The notes beneath the pieces are model-generated. The model made no database searches. It was given only the letters and a program-made list of their open reading frames with translations, and was not told the DNA's origin. A program made the translations under genes and the position numbers. A DNA stretch of 31,253 nt, from positions 1 to 31,253 of the forward strand of contig CAAEWE010000044.1 in NCBI GenBank assembly GCA_900759665.1, read 5' to 3'. Source of the stretch: Lachnospiraceae bacterium. GTDB taxonomy: Bacteria > Bacillota > Clostridia > Lachnospirales > Lachnospiraceae. Positions 16,174 to 24,396 of the stretch are shown here, piece after piece (positions within the stretch are counted from its first letter, which is position 1; every line of letters begins with the position of its first letter).

Positions 16174-18615
16174 GTGAAGAAAAAAGCAGGAATGATAGCG
16201 GTGATACTGCTTTATGCGGCGGCCGCTGTACTCATAACGTATCTGATCATGACCAGTGGCAATTATCCCGCAGGGACGGATACGGCGGGATATCTTTACA
16301 AGGGGAATATGCTTTATGATGCCATAAGAAAAGGGGATTTGTATCCGCTTTATGATAGTCTGTGGTTTAACGGCGCGCAGACCATGCGTTATCAGGCACC
16401 TCTGCCGATTTATTTTCTGGCGTTTTGCCAGTGGATTGCCGGGGGAAATGACCTCGACGGATATCTGGTGTTTGTGGCTTTTGTTTTTTATTTGGGAGCG
16501 TTAGTCTGGTTGTATATAGGGTATCGAAGCAATCGTCCGGGACTGGGAGCATTTTTGGGAATCCTGTGGTTTTTTATGCCAAATAATCTTTATGTTCTGT
16601 TTGGAGAGGGAGATCTGCCGCAGGCGTTTGCTCTGATATGGATGCTCTTATGGCTTCATTGGATCAGCGTCTATCTGCTAGAGGATGATTGGGGGGCTTT
16701 GGTGAAGACAGTCCCCGTATTTACGGTGATCGTTCTCAGTGGGACAGGACTGGCAGTGATGATGTCGGCAGCGATGATGATCTTTCTGTTGATTTATCGG
16801 CTTTTGTATCATAGGAAAGGAAAGTGTTTCCCTGTGGTAGGAGGTATGCTTCTGGCATTTCTGATCACAGGCATATGGCTTTATGCTTCCCTCAGGGGAA
16901 GAGGAAACACTGGCAGCTCCGAAGTGATGCGGGGAATGTTTCAGGATGCCTGGATCTCTCTGAATCCTCTTCGCCGCCTGAAGCGGGGGAATGTTGATTT
17001 TTATTTTGGCTTATCGTCCTTTATGGTTGCTGTTTTTGGCATTCTATGCAGCAAAAGAAAATCCATGGCGGGGTTCTGGACTGCGTTGATACTTTTTGCG
17101 GGAACAACCACTTCGGTGTATGCAGTGCTGGAAAAGCTTTCGGCGGGTCATTCTTTGTGGATGCTTTCCTTTATTTCCATTGCTTTGGGAATGATACTTT
17201 ACAGTTTCATGAAATGGACTTCGCTGAAACGGTGCTTTGTAATATTCTGCTGTGTGCTTCTGGTGGCAGATTGTGTTCCGTCATTCTCCCTGATCTATCG
17301 TGGGAAAGGAACCGTATCAGCAAATGAAAGAATGCGCCGGACAGCAGATGCCTGTCTCATCACGGAGGCAAGAAAGGTGACGACCCAGAGAGCTGCAATT
17401 CTGGATGGAGGCAGTCTGGGAGCTGTTGCACCGTATCTGCTGAACGGTTACAATGAAAAACAGGTCAAAGGGACATTTGGTATCGGAAACGCTTCGGCTG
17501 TTACGGCGGTGAACATTGCAGAGCTTGAGGAAGCGGCAAAAAACGGATATTATCTCTATCTGTTTGACCGGGCTCTGGAACTTGGCAACGATACGGTCCT
17601 GATACAGCTTGAGGAGTTGAAAAAAGGTGAGGAGGATATCACGAAAGCCAGTGCGGCAGCAGCGAAGCTGGGATATCAGCTGACGGCTCAAAACGACAGT
17701 TATCTGCTGTTTCATATGGATACCTATACATCTTTTGGGACAATATGCAAATATGACGGGATTGCCATTGGTGATACGGCAGCGTCTCTTACCTATGGCA
17801 ATCCGGATATTGCAAAGGGAGATTCTGTCTCATTAGATGATTATACATTCCGGGAATTGTCCGAGTATCATGTGATCTATCTGTCCGGTTTTACGTACAC
17901 AGATAGAGAAAAAGCAGAGAGTCTGGTGAAAAAACTCGGTGATACCGGTGTAAAAGTGGTGATCAGCGGAGATGGGATTCCGGAGGATTCCGGGACGAAG
18001 GAACGATCCTTTTTGGGAGTCAGCTGTCAGGATATTTATTTTCAAAATGGTTATCCCGTCTTATATACATCAGAGGGGGAGTTGGATACTGCACTGTTTG
18101 ACAGAAGCGTCTCCCGGTGGAAAACAGTATATCTCAATGGATTGGAAAAGGTTGATGGATATCTTTTTGATTCCGGCAGACGTCTGGACTTTTCCGGATC
18201 CGTTTATAATGACAATATTGTTTTTGTGGGACTGAATTTATCGTATCATTGTTTTCTAACGCAGGATGAAAATGTGGGGGAATATTTACAGCAGCTTATA
18301 GGAGAAAACCTGAATGAATTGCCGGATCGAACCATCGTGCCTCTGAAAATTACTTATGGCAGAAACGAGATCAGGATTACGTCAGATAATGATAACGTAA
18401 ATACTTCACTGGCATATCATGATATGTTCAGCTGCCGGCAGAAGGTTTCAAGAGAGCATAACCTATTGGTAGTGCGGCGTGGCACCACAGTGATCCGGAT
18501 GAAATATCCGTATCTTGGGCAGGGGGCTTTACTGACATTGGCAGGGCTTGTGGGATATATTTTGCTGATATGGTGGTTGAAGTACCGTAAAGAACGGAAT
18601 AAAGTTAAGAAATAA
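16174..18615 (+). CDS. Large membrane protein, PTPS_related/GT-C-like, 813 aa
   Basis: GTG start with AGAGGAG upstream, 12 bp after the PTPS-like gene. Residues 1-370 hold about ten TM helices. The first loop after TM1 carries an acidic motif (AGTDTAGYLYKGNML) followed by MRYQAPLPIYF, the arrangement seen in GT-C glycosyltransferases that use polyprenyl-phosphate sugars. Residues about 375-780 form an extracytoplasmic mixed alpha/beta region (for example EYHVIYLSGFTYTDREK and GVKVVISGDG), which looks like a Rossmann- or glutamine-amidotransferase-like fold. One last TM at about 785-803 ends in a basic tail. This is the layout of membrane proteins in the Pfam family named 'PTPS related', whose function is unknown. 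Calling it a glycosyltransferase is an inference. It is the last gene before a terminator. Confidence 0.62.
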   Translation: MKKKAGMIAVILLYAAAAVLITYLIMTSGNYPAGTDTAGYLYKGNMLYDAIRKGDLYPLYDSLWFNGAQTMRYQAPLPIYFLAFCQWIAGGNDLDGYLVFVAFVFYLGALVWLYIGYRSNRPGLGAFLGILWFFMPNNLYVLFGEGDLPQAFALIWMLLWLHWISVYLLEDDWGALVKTVPVFTVIVLSGTGLAVMMSAAMMIFLLIYRLLYHRKGKCFPVVGGMLLAFLITGIWLYASLRGRGNTGSSEVMRGMFQDAWISLNPLRRLKRGNVDFYFGLSSFMVAVFGILCSKRKSMAGFWTALILFAGTTTSVYAVLEKLSAGHSLWMLSFISIALGMILYSFMKWTSLKRCFVIFCCVLLVADCVPSFSLIYRGKGTVSANERMRRTADACLITEARKVTTQRAAILDGGSLGAVAPYLLNGYNEKQVKGTFGIGNASAVTAVNIAELEEAAKNGYYLYLFDRALELGNDTVLIQLEELKKGEEDITKASAAAAKLGYQLTAQNDSYLLFHMDTYTSFGTICKYDGIAIGDTAASLTYGNPDIAKGDSVSLDDYTFRELSEYHVIYLSGFTYTDREKAESLVKKLGDTGVKVVISGDGIPEDSGTKERSFLGVSCQDIYFQNGYPVLYTSEGELDTALFDRSVSRWKTVYLNGLEKVDGYLFDSGRRLDFSGSVYNDNIVFVGLNLSYHCFLTQDENVGEYLQQLIGENLNELPDRTIVPLKITYGRNEIRITSDNDNVNTSLAYHDMFSCRQKVSREHNLLVVRRGTTVIRMKYPYLGQGALLTLAGLVGYILLIWWLKYRKERNKVKK

Positions 18616-18624
18616 TTTAACAAA

Positions 18625-18672
18625 TAAAAGAAATTCTTAAGATTATCTTGAGGGTTTCTTTTATTTTATTTG
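18625..18672 (+). terminator. Intrinsic terminator ending the XrtG operon
   Basis: A 17-bp stem, TAAAAGAAATTCTTAAG (18625-18641) with CTTGAGGGTTTCTTTTA (18647-18663), contains three G-U pairs and a 5-nt loop. It is followed by a T-rich tail (TTTTATTTG). It lies 9 bp after the 813-aa protein's stop. Confidence 0.75.
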
Positions 18673-18722
18673 TTATATTTATCTGTGGATGGGAACATTA
18701 ATGATATGGAAGGTGCTCTAAC

Positions 18723-20903
18723 ATGCAGAAAATAACAAATTTATTTTATTGGTTCAGTCAGGGGCTGACGCTGGGAATCGGGGGATGTCTGCTTATGATG
18801 TCCTGTCTGGCAATGATCGTATATGGGATCATGTATGGAAATGACCATTATGGAATGATGACATTGGCCATGCTTTTAATAGCGGTTTTGGTGGCTGCAG
18901 GAGTCCTGTTTTTGGGACGGAGACTGGAAAAAGAATGCCGCCACAGAAGTATTCTTTTGTTTGGGGTACTTGTATGTCTCCAGATATTCTTTCTGGTGTT
19001 TATTTCGCATCCCATGGCGATCAGCGATCCTGCCAGAGTGCAGAATGAGGCACTAATGATGGTGCAGAAGCAGCATGGCCGGATGAATATGGAGGATCTG
19101 TACTTTCAGCGGTATCCCAATAATCATTTTATTGTAGTTTTATTTTACTATTTTTATAAGATGTTATCTTTTATGGGAATACAGCAGGTATGGATTCCAA
19201 CTATTATATTAAATCTGGTTTCTATTGATATAGGAATTCTTTGTTCATGGCTGATCGCAAGAGGCTGGAAAGGGACGAAGATGGCAGATCTGGTGCTGGT
19301 TTTGTTTATTCTCTGTCCGACTACTTATGTCTGGCTTACCACCGTTTATACCAATACGCTTTCGTTTCCTTTCGTGATGCTGATACTTTATTTATGTCTG
19401 CGGCTTCAGAATGAGTCAGAGAAACGAGACAGCCGTAAAAGCTTATGGGCGTTACTGGGTGCTGTAATGGCTGTGGGATATTGGATACGTCCTACAACGA
19501 TCATTCCTATCATAGCGGTTGTATTGTATTTTATCGTGCGTGGAACACAGGGGATGAAAAAGGAGAATGCTGTAAGGTATTTGACCGGGGTGGCACTTAC
19601 GGCAGGTGTCTTTGTTTGTTGTTTTATGGGATGCCGGGGACTGGTAGACAGGCATATGGATCGGAGCGGACTTACCGGGGAGTTTCCGGTGACCCATTGG
19701 ATCATGATGGGGCTGAATACAGACACCTTTGGAGAATTTTCCAGAGAGGATGAGGCATATACCATGAGCTTTGATACAAAAGCTCAGAAACGTCAGGCGG
19801 ATATGGAACGGATACGGGAACGTGCTGCTGAGCTTGGGGGAACCGGTCTTGCCTATCAGGCGATGGCAAAAATGTTTGGCGTTTGGGCACTTGCTGACGA
19901 TGATTGCTTTAATAAAGCGGCATATGCCAGTGATTTTCCGGGCTGGTACCGGTATTTCATGGGAAAGGATAACACCTGGTACCTGTTATTTATGCAGGCA
20001 TTTCGTGTGGTGACATTTTTGTTCCTGTGTGGGAGTATTACGGGACAGATGCGTCAGAAAAAATATGACCGGTCGTATGTGCTTTCTTTGACCTTTTTGG
20101 GGGCTGTCCTGTTTTTCGTACTCTGGGAGGCGAACCGAAAATATAATGTATGCTTTATGGGAGTCTGTCTTTTACTGATGGCAGATGGGATAGAAGGGTG
20201 TCTGCAGTGGATGAGGCAGAAGCGGTTCGCCGGATTGCGGCGAAGAAATTCCCGGGTTGTCATGATGGCATTGGTGGCCATTTGTATCCTGCTGACATCA
20301 TATATGCAGCGGACAACAACGTCGCAGACTGTTTCGACCAATGAAAACGTTGTATATCATTGCCGGAATAATCCGGATTCCGTGGCGATGAGTGCCATAA
20401 GCGGAAACAGGAAAGGGTACTTTCAAAAGCCGGTTTTGTTGGAGCAGATCATACGTCAGGGACAGTTGACGAGAGCCGGAGAAAAGGAAACGATTATACT
20501 TAATTTTGAGAGAAATGAGGGGAAAAGTCATTCTCAAAAATGGAAGGGAGACGGGCAGAAAGGAAAGCATAAAAAAATAAAACAAGGGGAAAATAAAATA
20601 CAGCATAAAAAAGAATATAAAATAGAGGTGTTATCTTTGGAAAACGGACAAAAAATATATAGCAGGAAAGTGCGGAATGATCAATTTAGTAAAAGTGGTA
20701 AACTGATAATACGTCTTCCTCAAATTTCGAAGGATTCGTCGAAGGGATATGTGATCCGTTTACATCATTATGGCAAAAATTACACGATGATCCCGAAGGT
20801 CAGTCGTTTTCCTAAACTCAATCCATATCCATATGGCAGCTTGTATATTAAGGGAAGAAAAACAAACTATGATCTGTCTATGAGTATTCTGCAGAGGGAA
20901 TAA
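18723..20903 (+). CDS. Polytopic membrane protein of the XrtG-correlated family, GT-C-like, 726 aa
   Basis: ATG 18723 with GGAAGG nine bases upstream, after the operon terminator, so probably transcribed separately. About a dozen TM segments run to residue 527. The first large loop has a conserved acidic motif SDPARVQNEALMMVQ followed by FQRYPNNHFIVVLFYYF, as in GT39/GT-C polyprenyl-sugar transferases (Asp near the end of TM1, then an aromatic/Pro motif). The extracytoplasmic C-terminus (about 528-726) is basic, with a very lysine-rich stretch near residues 600-632, and ends with a conserved-looking block NPYPYGSLYIKGRKTNYDLS. I assign it, from memory of the family description, to the integral membrane family that co-occurs with XrtG and has a conserved C-terminal tyrosine region. 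It could transfer sugar to surface polymers or proteins. The assignment needs an HMM search. Confidence 0.62.
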   Translation: MQKITNLFYWFSQGLTLGIGGCLLMMSCLAMIVYGIMYGNDHYGMMTLAMLLIAVLVAAGVLFLGRRLEKECRHRSILLFGVLVCLQIFFLVFISHPMAISDPARVQNEALMMVQKQHGRMNMEDLYFQRYPNNHFIVVLFYYFYKMLSFMGIQQVWIPTIILNLVSIDIGILCSWLIARGWKGTKMADLVLVLFILCPTTYVWLTTVYTNTLSFPFVMLILYLCLRLQNESEKRDSRKSLWALLGAVMAVGYWIRPTTIIPIIAVVLYFIVRGTQGMKKENAVRYLTGVALTAGVFVCCFMGCRGLVDRHMDRSGLTGEFPVTHWIMMGLNTDTFGEFSREDEAYTMSFDTKAQKRQADMERIRERAAELGGTGLAYQAMAKMFGVWALADDDCFNKAAYASDFPGWYRYFMGKDNTWYLLFMQAFRVVTFLFLCGSITGQMRQKKYDRSYVLSLTFLGAVLFFVLWEANRKYNVCFMGVCLLLMADGIEGCLQWMRQKRFAGLRRRNSRVVMMALVAICILLTSYMQRTTTSQTVSTNENVVYHCRNNPDSVAMSAISGNRKGYFQKPVLLEQIIRQGQLTRAGEKETIILNFERNEGKSHSQKWKGDGQKGKHKKIKQGENKIQHKKEYKIEVLSLENGQKIYSRKVRNDQFSKSGKLIIRLPQISKDSSKGYVIRLHHYGKNYTMIPKVSRFPKLNPYPYGSLYIKGRKTNYDLSMSILQRE

Positions 20904-20975
20904 AATATAATATTTTCGATAGGAATTATTTAATATTTTATGTTAAAATTCTTCCTGTCAATTTCGAAATATTGC

Positions 20976-21005
20976 TTGCACAGACAATGGAATAAATGGT
21001 ATGAT
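20976..21005 (+). promoter_or_regulatory. Probable promoter upstream of the carbonic anhydrase-transporter unit
   Basis: TTGCAC (20976-20981), an 18-bp spacer and TATGAT (21000-21005). Transcription would begin near 21012, right at the leader hairpin, which leaves about 52 nt before ATG 21064. Confidence 0.5.
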
Positions 21006-21011
21006 AGACAG

Positions 21012-21053
21012 GCTAAGGTTTGCTGATGGCAGACCTTAGCTAAATCATTTTTT
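21012..21053 (+). terminator. Leader hairpin before gamma-carbonic anhydrase (attenuator- or stabiliser-like)
   Basis: GCTAAGGTTTGC (21012-21023) pairs with GCAGACCTTAGC (21029-21040) with one G-U pair around a TGATG loop. A T6 run at 21048-21053 follows after 7 nt, and the ribosome binding site GGAG (21054-21057) comes directly after the T run. If transcription starts near 21012, the hairpin would sit at the very 5' end of the mRNA, where it could protect against decay. As a terminator, the 7-nt gap before the T run is less than ideal. Confidence 0.5.
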
Positions 21054-21063
21054 GGAGCTAATT

Positions 21064-21561
21064 ATGAAGGAAAAAAGAATAACGGAATGGAAGAAAACAG
21101 AAGGCGGTGCATACCTGTTTCCGGGGTGTGTGGTGACAGGAGATGTCACGCTGGGACAGGAGGCGTCGGTGTGGTATAATGCCGTGGTCCGCGGGGATAT
21201 GGCATCGATCAAAGTGGGAGAACGAAGCAATATTCAGGACAATGCAGTAGTTCATGTGGATAATGGATGTCCTACCGTGATCGGAAATGGTGTCACAGTG
21301 GGGCATGGAGCTATTGTTCATGGATGCACGATCGAAGATGACTGTATTATTGGCATGGGGGCTGTGATCCTTAATGGGGCGAGGATCGGCAGAAACTGCA
21401 TTATCGGAGCAGGGACGCTGGTGCCAGAGGGAAAGGAAGTGCCGGAGGGTTCCGTTGCTTTTGGCAATCCGGTTAAAGTATATCGTCCTGTGACACCGGA
21501 AGATGTATCCCATATTCGGGACAATGCGGCGGAGTATGTTACTTATGCAAAGGAAGAATAA
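21064..21561 (+). CDS. Gamma-class carbonic anhydrase family protein (left-handed beta-helix), 165 aa
   Basis: Hexapeptide-repeat protein of the YrdA/PaaY/Cam-like family. It forms a left-handed beta-helix trimer in which three histidines from adjacent subunits bind a metal. The ligands are visible as His64 (AVVHVDN), His81 and His86 (VGHGAIVHG), with the 5-residue spacing of the second pair typical of Cam. Repeats of the (I/V)GxxxxIG type follow (GNGVTVGHG, RIGRNCIIGAG), then a C-terminal helix (TPEDVSHIRDNAAEYV). Members may be carbonic anhydrases or lack the activity; the acidic proton-shuttle loop of Cam is not evident, so activity is open. ATG 21064 is chosen because GGAG (21054-21057) lies 6 bases upstream. 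The NSS transporter starts 11 bp downstream, so they are likely co-transcribed. Confidence 0.85.
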   Translation: MKEKRITEWKKTEGGAYLFPGCVVTGDVTLGQEASVWYNAVVRGDMASIKVGERSNIQDNAVVHVDNGCPTVIGNGVTVGHGAIVHGCTIEDDCIIGMGAVILNGARIGRNCIIGAGTLVPEGKEVPEGSVAFGNPVKVYRPVTPEDVSHIRDNAAEYVTYAKEE

Positions 21562-21572
21562 AGGAGAAGACA

Positions 21573-22928
21573 TTGCAAAGAGAAAATTTTAAATCCAGAT
21601 TAGGTTTTATCCTGATCTCGGCGGGATGTGCGATTGGTATTGGTAATGTATGGAAGTTTCCATACGTGGCGGGGCAAAACGGAGGCGGCATTTTTGTGTT
21701 GTTTTATCTGCTGTTTCTGGTGATGGTGGGAGCCCCGGCACTGACCATGGAGTTTGCGGTGGGCCGTGCCAGCCGTAAAAGTGTGCTGGGGTGCTATCAG
21801 GAGCTGGAGCCCAAGGGCAGTAAATGGCATCTGCACGGTTATGTGGCATTGCTTGGCAATTATGTGATCATGATGTTTTATACCACAGTGGCGGGCTGGA
21901 TGGTCAGTTATTTTTACCGCTTTCTGGTGAATGATTTTAAGGGACTGGATACCAAAGGAGTATCGGATAAGTTCGAACATATGCTTTCGGATCCCTGTAA
22001 CATGGGATTCTGGATGGCACTGATCGTAGTTGTGGGCATTCTGATCTGTTCCATGGGACTGCAGAATGGTGTGGAAAAGATCAGCAAGCCGATGATGATC
22101 GGGCTTCTGGGATTGATCGCAGTGCTGGCGGTCAACAGTGTGTTGCTTAAGGGCGGCATGGAAGGCGTGAAATTTTATCTGGTGCCAGACTGGAAGAAGG
22201 TTCATGAAGTGGGCCTGTTAAATGTGATCATTGCGGCAATGAATCAGGCGTTCTTTACTCTGAGTGTGGGTATGGGCGGCATGGAGATATTCGGGAGCTA
22301 TATGGACCGGGAACGCAGTCTGTTTGGGGAGTCGCTGCAGATTGCAGGGCTGGACACTTTTGTGGCATTGATGTCCGGATTGATTATCTTTCCAGCCTGC
22401 TTTGCCTATGGGATCAATCCGGGAGCAGGTCCGGAGCTGATCTTTATTACCCTGCCCAATGTTTTTATCCAGATGCCGGGAGGCAGATTATGGGGAGCGT
22501 TATTTTTCCTGTTTATGACGTTCGCAGCATTTTCTACCATCATTGGTGTTTTTGAAAATATTATTGCAAGCTGCATGGACAAGTGGGAGATCAGCCGGAA
22601 AAAGTCCTCTCTGATCAACGGCATCATTATTTTGATCGGTTCCGTGCCGGCGGTGCTTGGCTATAATGTGTGGAAGAATTTTCAGCCGAGAGGCATAGGA
22701 AGCACCATATTGGACTTGGAGGATTTTCTGGTGAGTAACCTGATCCTGCCGGGAGGAGCTATTGTATTTTTGCTGTTCTGTATGACGAAATGGGGCTGGG
22801 GATTTGAAAATTATCTGGCAGAGACCAATACAGGCAAGGGCTTAAAAATGCCGCGGATCCTTCGGGGCTATCTGACCTATGTGATGCCATGTATCATTTT
22901 GGCGATCATTATTCTGGGTCTGATATAA
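21573..22928 (+). CDS. Sodium-dependent transporter, NSS/SNF family, copy 1, 451 aa
   Basis: A Na+-coupled symporter of the neurotransmitter:sodium symporter family (LeuT fold), most likely importing an amino acid. The TM1 signature GIGNVWKFPYVAGQNGGG is intact, and about 11-12 TM helices follow across the standard length for bacterial members. The TM6-7 unwound region and the later motif NPGAGPELIFITLP are conserved between this gene and the next. The start codon is TTG at 21573, set by AAAGGAGAAG upstream and by exact alignment with the ATG of copy 2. Substrate identity cannot be read from sequence. It is followed after 103 bp by a close paralogue. Confidence 0.87.
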   Translation: MQRENFKSRLGFILISAGCAIGIGNVWKFPYVAGQNGGGIFVLFYLLFLVMVGAPALTMEFAVGRASRKSVLGCYQELEPKGSKWHLHGYVALLGNYVIMMFYTTVAGWMVSYFYRFLVNDFKGLDTKGVSDKFEHMLSDPCNMGFWMALIVVVGILICSMGLQNGVEKISKPMMIGLLGLIAVLAVNSVLLKGGMEGVKFYLVPDWKKVHEVGLLNVIIAAMNQAFFTLSVGMGGMEIFGSYMDRERSLFGESLQIAGLDTFVALMSGLIIFPACFAYGINPGAGPELIFITLPNVFIQMPGGRLWGALFFLFMTFAAFSTIIGVFENIIASCMDKWEISRKKSSLINGIIILIGSVPAVLGYNVWKNFQPRGIGSTILDLEDFLVSNLILPGGAIVFLLFCMTKWGWGFENYLAETNTGKGLKMPRILRGYLTYVMPCIILAIIILGLI

Positions 22929-23031
22929 TAGATTTTCATGTGGATAACTGCAGAGAGATTTTGGATTGACTGTCTGGAATCTTTGGGATGATTTATACAA
23001 ATATAAGTAAGATAAAGGAGTTTTAAGAGAC

Positions 23032-24387
23032 ATGAAAAGAGAAAGTTTTAAATCCAGATTAGGTTTTATTCTGATCTCGGCGGGATGTGCCATTGGAATC
23101 GGAAATGTCTGGAAGTTTCCATATGTGGCAGGGCAAAATGGCGGCGGTTTTTTTGTGCTGTTTTATCTGTTCTTTTTGATCGCTGTGGGTGTGCCGGTGC
23201 TGACCATGGAGTTTGCAGTGGGTCGTGCCAGCGGCAAGAGTGTGGTGAAAGGCTATGCGGCACTGGAGCCCAAGGAAAGTAAATGGCATCTGCACGGTTA
23301 TGCGGCGTTATTTGGCAATTATATGCTGATGATGTTTTATACCACGGTGGCAGGCTGGATGATCAGTTACTTTTATCGTTTTCTGATCAATGACTTTAAG
23401 GGGCTGGATACGAAAGGAGTCACCGATAAGTTTTATCATATGCTTGCAGATCCGGGGAGCATGACTTTCTGGATGGTTGTGATCGTAGTGGTTGGATTTT
23501 TGATCTGTTCCTTTGGTCTGCAGGCCGGTGTTGAGAAGATCAGCAAGCCGATGATGCTGGGACTTCTGGCGTTGATCGTGGTGCTTGCGGTGAACAGTAT
23601 CATTCTCAAGGGCGGTGTGGACGGACTGAAGTTTTATCTGATCCCTGACTGGAAAAAGGTAGAAGCGGTTGGTCTTTTTAATGTAATTATCGCGGCAATG
23701 AATCAGGCATTTTTTACTCTGAGCCTTGGTATTGGTGCTATGGAGATCTTTGGAAGCTATATGAGCAAAGAGCATACACTTCTGGGAGAATCTCTGCGGA
23801 TCGCAGCGCTGGATACCTTCGTGGCGATCATGTCCGGTCTGATCATCTTTCCGGCCTGCTTTGCCTACGGGATCAATCCGGGAGCAGGACCGGAGCTGAT
23901 CTTTATTACCCTGCCCAATGTCTTTATCCAGATGCCGGGAGGCAGGATCTGGGGTACATTTTTCTTTCTGTTTATGACCTTTGCCGCATTTTCTACGATC
24001 ATTGCAGTATTCGAGAATATCATTGCCTGCTGTATGGATAAATGGAATATCAGCCGGAAGAAGTCTGCCCTGATTAATGGCGTGATCATTCTGATCGCTT
24101 CTTTACCGGCGGTATTTGGTTATAATATCTGGAGCAGCTTTCAGCCAAGGGGGGCCGGAAGCACGGTGCTGGACCTGGAAGATTATATTGTAAGTAATCT
24201 GCTGCTTCCGGGCGGCTCCCTGATCTTTTTGCTGTTCTGTGTGACAAAATGGGGCTGGGGCTTTGATAAATATCTGGCGGAGACCAATACCGGCATCGGT
24301 GTGAAGTTTCCAAAGGCTCTGCGTGGTTATGTGACCTTTGTGCTTCCGTGCATTATTCTTGTGATTCTGGTGCTGGGATTGCGGTAA
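23032..24387 (+). CDS. Sodium-dependent transporter, NSS/SNF family, copy 2, 451 aa
   Basis: Paralogue of the preceding gene with identical length and near-identical N-terminus (FKSRLGFILISAGCAIGIGN), differing along the loops and TM helices. Inspection suggests around 80 percent protein identity, so the pair arose by tandem duplication and then diverged. All NSS features are kept: the TM1 glycine/Asn motif, the KISKPMM segment near TM5, and ELIFITLPNVFIQMPGG. AAAGGAG lies 10 bases before ATG 23032. No clear terminator separates the copies, so both may be on one transcript; a weak TTGACT at 22966 has no well-spaced -10 box. The stop lies 9 bp from the convergent hcp stop. Confidence 0.87.
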   Translation: MKRESFKSRLGFILISAGCAIGIGNVWKFPYVAGQNGGGFFVLFYLFFLIAVGVPVLTMEFAVGRASGKSVVKGYAALEPKESKWHLHGYAALFGNYMLMMFYTTVAGWMISYFYRFLINDFKGLDTKGVTDKFYHMLADPGSMTFWMVVIVVVGFLICSFGLQAGVEKISKPMMLGLLALIVVLAVNSIILKGGVDGLKFYLIPDWKKVEAVGLFNVIIAAMNQAFFTLSLGIGAMEIFGSYMSKEHTLLGESLRIAALDTFVAIMSGLIIFPACFAYGINPGAGPELIFITLPNVFIQMPGGRIWGTFFFLFMTFAAFSTIIAVFENIIACCMDKWNISRKKSALINGVIILIASLPAVFGYNIWSSFQPRGAGSTVLDLEDYIVSNLLLPGGSLIFLLFCVTKWGWGFDKYLAETNTGIGVKFPKALRGYVTFVLPCIILVILVLGLR

Positions 24388-24396
24388 AATGTGAAT

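Noticed and set aside
22966..22999. Separate promoter for the second NSS transporter
   Set aside because: TTGACT is present, but the best TATACA lies 22 bp away, outside usable spacing.
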